Assembly: GCA_947623455.1 (NCBI GenBank)
Contig: OX392540.1
Coordinates: 28,390,410-28,454,409 of the forward strand
From: Mimachlamys varia
Taxonomy: Eukaryota; Mollusca; Bivalvia; Pectinida; Pectinidae
Length of the DNA stretch: 64,000 nucleotides
Direction of reading: 5' to 3'
Each line of letters starts with the position of its first letter. Positions within the stretch are counted from its first letter, which is position 1. The translations under genes and the position numbers were made by a program. The notes under the pieces are model-generated. The model searched no databases. It had not been told where the DNA came from and saw only the letters and a list, made by a program, of their open reading frames with translations. Positions 1 through 9,700 of this stretch are shown in pieces.

Positions 1-730
1 AAATGAAACAATTAGTTTTACACAAATTTATTTATATTGTCTAAAGATAATCATGTCTTATATATATATCATACGCATGATCGTGAATCGAATTGCATAC
101 ATATACGGCACTGAGTTATCGTCCCTGCCGTGTTTGGAGTAGCATCACCTTTGTTTGGCATAGCAAAGCTACGAAAGTAAATAACATTATACGATAGCGT
201 CTACTGAAGCGTTGGTAGTTGACGATATATCAGGAAAGTAATCAGAACCTGGTAACTACATAACCATCATTTCGTTGCTAATATATGTCTGAGTTAGTCA
301 CAGTAAGGCAGATAGTTCATGAGCTTATTCTAACCACATTTGATTTACCTTGGATCACTTTCTGCATGGAACGGATCAGTCTTTGTATAAGAAAACATTG
401 TGTCAAACACACTGTGTCTATGGGTGAAACTGTAATATTTTTGACAGTTATATGCATTTATACAGTGAAGGAAATTAAGGATGTGTCTTTATGTGTAGAG
501 GTTTTAATTACAATTCCCTGAAGATGGTATGTTGGTGAATTTGCCAAATTTAATATCCTGGACCTCAAGCTGACTTCATGATGCTATGTCATTGAAATAC
601 CATTGTGAAGCCAACCAACACCCAACATTTCTGCAGTAAATAACAACATCTGGAAGTCTGAGCGCCGGCAAAAACTAACCTTAATACATTACTCAAAACC
701 ACGGTTAATCAACAAAATTAAAATACATAC

Positions 731-772
731 CTGTACACACATCGGTTCTATATCGTCTTCCCGGTATATACT
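731..772 (-). CDS. Gene A exon 6: cytoplasmic tail, Tyr/acidic
   Basis: 42 nt, phase 0 on both sides, between acceptor tatatatttcag and donor CAG|GTATGT. It codes SIYREDDIEPMCVQ. The next exon is uncertain: an acceptor at about 651 opens MLLFTAEMLG... to a stop, and another at about 631 opens KCWVLVGF... to a stop in a different frame. Confidence 0.58.
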
Positions 773-3700
773 CTGAAATATATATGAACGTGTGATGTCA
801 AGACGACGTCAAAGTTTGAATTGAATAATAAAAACAAATATTTTCTTAAGTAATTGATACGCTGCTGTTCAGAGGCTTTTCTGTTAACGTTAGAAAACAC
901 GAATATCAACCTTCCGACAAAACACTTCATTTTTAAGAGAGTCCGAATCTTCTCCATTTATTATTTGTTTGTTGGGTTTTTTTTTTTTGTTATTTTCATT
1001 ATTTGTGGATAACTTGGTCATATTGGGATTATATGAAGGTAAACATGATCTGGAGTAATCAATTACATATTTCTAACAAGTAGGGAAATAATAGTTCCTT
1101 ACATCTGCATCCAGTGAAATAAAACTATGAGTGTCCAAGTCCGATCTTGAAACGACATCATTTTCGACATATGTAGAACGTCCGTCTCTTTCTATAAACA
1201 CAAAACGTCAAAAATATATAAAAGAAAAAAGCAAAAAAAAAAGAACTTGAAATCGATTAAACTAGAGACAAAATATAAACAAATTCTACACGGAGCGTTT
1301 CGCTGACTCACGGAGAGCCTTGGAGAAGTAAAAGAGAATAAGACCAGATGTCCCGGAAGACTAAGTGTTTTCTGCTTCATCTACGACACCGCCATGGAAA
1401 TCTAGGTCAAATCCAAGTTAATACAATGTCCTCAAAGCTATCAATGGGGATAATTCTCGATCACAACGTCCAGCTTTATATCATACAAAGATACGGAATA
1501 TTATAAGACCCTTTCAAATGCGTGTATGTAGGATAGGGATATTCCACCCGAGGGGTCACAAAATGTGGTGAAACCCGAGGCTTGCCGAGGGTTTTACCAC
1601 ATTTTGTGATCCCGAGGGTGGAATATCCCTATCCTACATACACACATAATGAAAGAGTCTTTTTCTCTCATATCAACTACCCGAATTAGCTCAAAAACCA
1701 TGAAAATATGTTTAAACAGGCTGCCATTTTGAAATTTCAACTTTTCCCTTGAGCTTTTTTGACGAAAACGAATTAGAAAGCGAGTTTAAGCATACCCTAT
1801 ATTTGCAAACGAAGTTTGCGCAGAAAAAATAATCTTCTCTTCCTGGTGTTTATGGTTAAAATTTTATGAAAGGTTTTAATTTCATCAAGCCATCGTTTTC
1901 AGAGTTTACCGTATTCGTGACGTCACGTCATTGTTGAGCCATTGTGACGTCACGTCGCGTGATATGCTATGTAAGATAGATTTTTCTTACACAGCTTTCT
2001 TACATGGGCAAACCCTATCTAACATGGCGAGATATGAGAGAAATATACGTCAGATCTCTACCAAGTCCAAAAAAAGCCAAGTAGAATATTTCTAATGCAA
2101 ATATACATAAGACAACATTAAGCCTTGATTATACAATGTTTAAAAAATCTAATCAATAGTAGCAACAATTTGCAACTAAAATAGTTTAACTTTGGAAACA
2201 ATACAGGAAATATATAGCTTATGCATATTTATATAATACAATGCTACAGATACAGTATAAATGTAGCAATATGTTACAGCCCTTTTAATCGCTATTCTTG
2301 TTACGTACGGAAAAAGAGTCGGCAAATCTTCAAAAGGACGGCAATAACAATTAAGACGACCACACCTCTGAAAACAAACAAAAAACAAGTCAAGAAAGCA
2401 GTTTAAAAATCTTCAAAGGTTTTCCACATCTTCGTTTTACTTATATTCTTCCATATCTTCGTTATAATGGTATACATCCACATACATATATTCGTTATAA
2501 TTATTTACATTATGTACACGCATATTTTCGTTATACTGAATTCTACCACAAAAGGTGGGCGTTATTCAACTCCATTTACATCATTTAATCATCACAACTG
2601 TTGTATAAACATAGCCAATAAACCAAAAGTGGAATAAACTCGCGTTTTGATTGGCTGCCAATGTGAAATTAGACCAGAACAACGTCACTTACTGACTGTT
2701 TACTTCTTCATCATTTTGCGAGAATATACGATCCGATAGGTCTAAATTCAATAAAATACTGCAAAGTTTCAGTATTTAAATGCTTTAATGCTTTCCTTTA
2801 CTTGACTATATTTGCCATGATATGATAACGTTAAAATAATAAGAGTTCTAAAACAAAGTCATTTTCGAATTTAAACGAGTGACTTTAAGCTTACTGTTTA
2901 ACTGGAAAAAATCACCCTAACTTTTTTTTCGCCCTTTTCGCCCAACAATGGAAGGGCGAATTTAAGAAAGGGCAAATATGTTTCCAGATACATATTTGTA
3001 TTCCATTGAATTGAATATAAATGAACAGCGGCAAATATGGGCGTAAACATATCGGATCGTATTTTCACGCCAACTGATGACGTCGTCAACAATGAGAAAT
3101 TGACGTCGTTCCAGTCAACTGTCAAAATGCGTTTAGATTTTGTTCAACGTGTAGTATAAACAGAAATATTATAAAACAGTTTTATGACTATATGATACCC
3201 TGAGAGTTGAATAAAACCAAACTATTGTAGAAGAAGGAGAGGTTAAACGACGAGTAGTTTATGGATACGGTATTTATTTCACTCACGTTAGAAATTTTCA
3301 AAAGACACTCGATAGAGGACACAAGATAGCATAACATAATAAATAACTTTCAACATTTCAACATATGGAGCACGACCATCACAACAAACATAAATACTTA
3401 CATTGCCGACCACATGCCAACTTCTACCAATACACCTGTGGTTAAACCAAATAAATAAATTAAAATATAAAACACTTCATTGATTGCCTTTAAAAAATAT
3501 TTTTCTTTCGATTGAAAAGAGATCAAAACTTGTTGCAAGATAATATTTTACACAGAAATTAATGCTGAACAATGGATACCTAAGTATTATAAAAGATTTG
3601 CATGAATTAAGATATTCGATATGTTACGAAACATTATCATACTCAATTCTATTGAATTTACTGTTTTGAAAAGCAAATTTTCCTTTGAAACGGCAAGAAA

Positions 3701-6700
3701 ATTTACGTTTTTCGTGAGTTTCTGTTGTTACGGCTTCCACTGTTTCGTTGAAATCATCAAGGCCATAAAGGCCATCTAAGCCATCAAGGTCATCTGAGCC
3801 ATCACGGCCATCACGGTCATCAAGGGCATAAAGGACATCAAGGGCATAAAGGTCATCATGGTCATCAGAGCCATCAGTAGCTGCTGAGTGTACCTATTTG
3901 TTGTCATAGATTAAAAAAATGATGCAGCTTTAACATAGTGACTAAAGAAAGCAAAGTAATGAATTGACCAGAAAAGAAATAAAGATGATACCGGGGGGGG
4001 GGGGGGGGTATTCAATATATATAATACAAAGGTTAACTGTCATTGTAAACACATGGTTAACAGCAAAACACTTAAAGGCCCAATATACGTAAATTTTGGC
4101 AAAACTTGAAGCGAAAATCAAGCCTAATAACTTATTATATGTATAGACTTAGTTAAGATTAACTGATATAATCAATATTTAAGATGAATTCTTTCGCGGT
4201 TATCGGTACAGCAGCAGTTGAAACGCGCTATTTGTAAACACGCGACCATTTCGAACCGTCTTCTACCTTCGGTTTGTTGTTGAAGTGGGCCCCACCTGAA
4301 TTATTTTCAATTCTTTGGATTTTTTTTGTCAAGAGTTTCTCATTAGTTACCGCTCATGTTTACTTCGTTTTAGGCTTATTTTTGCATGGTTATCAACTGG
4401 ATTTTTTTTTTAGAATTTTTCAGAATCACGAAAATTTCCCTGAAGTTACGTATATTGGGCCTTTAATCTTTCTGATTTGGATATATAGTACACAAATAAT
4501 ATTTGTGTCCATTATTATTATTATAATTAATGTTATTGCAACCTAAAGGTTATGTCAGCAAAACACCGAGTGTCATACATCTAGCCTTCAGGGTTTGTTT
4601 TATATAGCGGTACATTATGCCACAGACTTAGATTAGATAATCTAGGTCCGTGATCATACATATAATTTGTCATCATTAATTTATATCAATTCAATAAAAT
4701 ATGCATTCTGCATGAATAGAAGCATCTTAATACCTACAAGGAAAAAAATGTGGTTCAATACTAAAAGGTGTTTCCTGTGGCTTTGGTGCAATCACTAAAC
4801 TTGAATGAATGACCTTGGGTCTTCTTTTAAGAAGGTAGTTCAAGAAAACTTTTCTCTCAAATGCTGTTTTTTTTGCACAGCATTATGCAAGTAGTTTGTA
4901 CCATGTAAATTATTTTAAAAAAAAACGCTACCACAGTTAAAATACGTGTACTATTTGGTGACACATTATATAAATAGTCAAATAAGTGTTCTGACATTCG
5001 GTTTTTTTTTTAAAAAACTACCGCTCGCTCGAAATTTTAAGGATTTCAAATTTTTTGTAAAAACAAAAAAATTGCACCCGCTCGCTCCAATTTTGAAATC
5101 TCATTTTCCGAAGAACAATAAATCAAATTGGTTTGGCCTTATATAAAACTAGCGTTAAATATTAAAACAAAAACATACAGAATTTATGTTTGTCCAAAGT
5201 GAATGCGGGACAGTGGTCCGGTATTGAAAGATGAAGATGGGATTCTCTCCTTATTCTACGGTTTTCCTCAAACACAGAAACCTGCCACGACCTTTCATGA
5301 TAAATGTCGGTTACTAACAAAACAAATGCGACACAGGGATTCGAGATATACAAGTTCATGAATACTATGTAACAACAAGTTTGATAATCGTTACTTGGTC
5401 ACATTGAGAACTATTCTGTATCATTGTATGATTATGAAGTGTGACGCTTTTTATGTATGCTGATTAGTAATTCTATGCCTGTTTGTTGAAATTGAGAATT
5501 ATGACACGGTTCTCACTTTTAGGTCTTGACATTTAATTTGATTTGACCCTGATTACGCAACTACTGGTATTATTCTCTTGTACTTTTGCAAGTGTCTACA
5601 TGTCAATCTTTCCTTTATTCATATTTTGTTACTCGATTTCGAGTTCGGATAATGGTTTTGTTGAGGCTTTGGTATTTTCTGTTTTCTGAAGGGTTTTGAA
5701 CTTATTAAGTTAGTTACAAATAGAGAAAAATAATCTTTCTTGAACGAAGGAATTGTTAAGTTTGAATACCTCTCGTTAAAGCCTCGGGTTTGACTAAATC
5801 AGAGCACCGCCTCGGATGGAATTTTTCAAGATTACATTCCTGGTCATGAAAAGGTCTTATGCTGCTTTCTTTGAACAAAGACAGCATCATATTTGTGACA
5901 CAATTCAGCAACGACACATAATGTTGGATAATAGACAGTTTATTCGTGATCGTAAATTACACCGACATCACAAGTACGTGTTCATGGTATTATAACATCA
6001 TCAAACTTGTTAGTACTTCGGCGTTGTGTCTCAGTCTGGCTAAGTCAATTGTCAACTTATAAGTCTTCTACATCTTTACTAGAACTAGCCTGTAGCCCTC
6101 CTGGCAGTCTCTCGTGTAGACTGTCAAAGTCCTGGTACTCTATAAGGTCGTTTCCCAGTACAGACTGACTATCCAATACTAGCTCATACTTATAATTACT
6201 AACCCCCTTCGTGTGCAAAGTAGTGCCGTCTGCATTAATAATTAATTTCCAGATGGAGTTCATTATCTGACCAGTACTGTACCCTGCCCCGGTTTACTGA
6301 TGTAATAGACAGAGACCTAATTAACCACTAGTTTACTTTAATAACAAATCACAGCATCTAGGCTAATTAATACTTCCAGATGGTACAGCTACCGTGATAT
6401 ATCATATCAACATGCCTACTTTGTTACAATCGTCCCTTTTTCACAAAGAAATATAATTTCTAATTATAGTTCTTTTAGATGTTATGCACACTATTTTGTT
6501 ACATGATTCGTCCCTTCTCTTCAAGGAAATCTAATTTCTAATTATAGTTCTTTAAATAATATGCCACCATTATCCCAACTTTTTTTTCAATTAATTAATT
6601 AATTTCACTCCATTCCCACTTCAGATAATTCTAAAATCAATTAATCTAGATTAAATAACCTCCGACATCGTACAATTCCCCGTTGAGCATCTATTAATAT

Positions 6701-9700
6701 CTTATACTGCCCCTTAAATGACAACATGATATAGTCTTATTTTAATGTTCAAGGTCACCTACTTTTGTCGTAAAAGTCAATAGTGGGTACATATATATTC
6801 ATAACAACATATTTACAGATACAAATCATTAAACACAATAGCTTCTTTAAATTAACCCATTAGATATAATGTACAAATCAGAATCAAAATAATAAAATCA
6901 TTATAGAATCCACATGGTTAGTTAATGTCCATGGTATCTGCATATTCATTTAAACACGTATGTCGCGTCCGACATTAAAATTTCACACAATACTGTTCAT
7001 TAACTCAATCACACAAAATAATGTTCGGGGAATCAAATATGATGATAATATTGAATGAACTAAATCACTATCGCGATTGTCTCATTAATAATGTCTTTCA
7101 CTATCAAAGATATTTTTCACTTAAAAATGATTAACGAATGTTCTTTTGGTTACGTCACGTCCTGAAAGGTATACATATTGTTCACGAGAATAATTATAGA
7201 TCTTCACAAATTGCACGAATAATTGAAAGAAAATCGTGTCACATATTTCTTTGCAATGTTCCTTCTTTTCACATGACATTATAGTCTCTTGTGCTCTCTC
7301 CAGTCGGATAAATAAGTTTTCAGATCAACCTCCGTATAATTAAACCCATTACCGATGGTGTGTACTCTAGTCTGGCACACGTACACGTATATATGTGCAT
7401 CACACATATAACAGTTCCTGGTTCAAATAGCATCATTAACTACTTCCAGTCACATACTACTTATTCCCGTCAGATAAAAGAAATTTCAGAATATATCTTC
7501 CTTATTAAAAAATCCGCTTCGGACGTCCGCAGATGGAATGTTCGTAGAACTTATAATTTAACAAGGATTCACTGTCTCTCTTTGACTTCCAATAGTTAAA
7601 ACATGGAACTGTCCCTTTCTCGTTGATCAGTGACGTAGACTGTCGTTTGATCTAAATGGTTGGTGTAGAGGAAACTTCTCTAAAGATGTAATCCCATCCT
7701 CAGCTTTAGCCGACACCGATATGTAACTCAGCAAAGTGATTAGCTTACCTGACCTTTTTCATTCTCATATACATTATTATTGATGCGTTCAGTTCTTCAT
7801 GAATTATCTCAAACTACACTTTTATTTTTTTTTTTTAAATCAACATTTTCTCTCAAGCTTTTATTAGATTTAATGTGATTACATCTAATAAAATGTTGAT
7901 TTACATCTAATATGTTCCCTGTATTATTCTTTCAATTTTTACCTAACGTTTTAGTTTTTATTTTTATTTTTTTACCTTTTATCATTTCATCTAATATCAT
8001 TTGTTTTGTTTTGTTTTAATTTCATCATCCTGATATTGAGCAAGAGATTGAATCTCACGTGCCGTACGCGATTGGTACGAGAGAGTTCTTTCTGTTTACT
8101 CCATAGCTTCTTTTACTTTGATTCCAAATAAAGAAACTTTTAAATTTCCTCATCAACTGACATATAATCTGAACTATCTTCACTTATTTGGTCATCTTGG
8201 TTAGCATCTTGCTTCATAGTGTTACTTGAACTATTCTGTTCTTAATTGCGACTCTAATCTAGATTTTCTATCTATTAAACGTTTGCATAACTCAACATCA
8301 TCTGAGCTTGCCTCTGAATCAAAATGATGTTATCAATACACATACACATATTATCGATACCCATACGCATGTTCTCATTATGATATTGCATCACCGCTCT
8401 CTCTTGGCATACTCCAACTAATTGCTCGACATCTGGGAGATATTCGCTATCCATAATCAAGTTATTGACTTACCCATTACTATACTATAGTGTTTATGTG
8501 AGACTTACAACAGAGACTACATGAATATCGTATTCAAACAAAGCATATAGGTATCCTCAACTCTCTAACATCCTAAATCATAATTAATCATATTTCATTA
8601 CATGTAAAACTAATCTTATTGCCTAATATAATATTTCTGTACATTCCTGATACTAAAAATAATGAATGAAAACACTCCTCCTTGCCTATATAGTGAACTT
8701 CATGTTTATGATGAACATCTCTTTTAAATACTATTTACTATTAACTGCTTGTAAGTTGATTGTTTTCTTACTAAGTTTCGGTTTTTGCTTTAAAGTTTTA
8801 TAAACCCTCCGATGCATCAACGACACTTCTGCTCCAGAATCCACGAGTGCCCTAAGTCTCTGGTTTTGAATTTTAACTCTACATGAATTTGGGGTACCTG
8901 CCAGTTCTATCTTATAATTGGGAATTTTAATTTTTTTATTTCCCTTTTTCCTTGGAGTACCTTTCTTCCCGTCAATTGATTTCCTATTTTTCTTTTCTGG
9001 TAACGTCTTAGCTTTTTCATTCCTTCCATTTGTTATCTTATAACCAGAGTGTTTTACTTTTCCCTTTATAGTGTTTTGCGCCTTATTCTCCCTACAGTTT
9101 CTTTGTATATGTCCTGCCCGCCCACAATACCAACATATTGTGTTTCGACAATTTATTTTAAAATGTCCCCATTTTTTGCACCCCCAACACTTAACCCTTG
9201 CTTTTTGACGATCTTTCCTGTCTTCAGTATTTGTTTTATGTCCATCAAAGTGGGTGTTATCGTCTCCTTTCCTTAATTTGAACCTTAATAAAAGATTTTG
9301 TTCTGATACTGCGTAATCACAGGCTTCCTTAAATGATTTGGGGTTTTCTCTCATAACTTTAAATTTGATATCGTCATGTTTAAGCCCATCAATAAATAAT
9401 CCTATCAATTGACTCTCTATAACGTTTCCTCCTGATCTGTCTTGCCCTTTTAAAACTAATTCTGATTCTCCTAGCAATCTCTCTGCATACACTTGCACAT
9501 TTTCATTTGAGTTCTGTCTTATATTTCTTAATGATAACCAAGCATGATGGGGATCGGTTATTTCATCAAAAATAGATGTCAATTCCTTCTTTAATAAATT
9601 CCAATCGGTAGATTTATTTACGTTTAAATACCTCTGAATGAAATCACTTACTGGCCCTGTACAAGTTTGAAGTGCTACCAGGTTTAATTTATCTTTTGGT

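Noticed and set aside
4274..4546. 90-codon hydrophobic frame
   Set aside because: It starts inside MITE copy 1 and runs past its end; the frame is not conserved in the other two copies.
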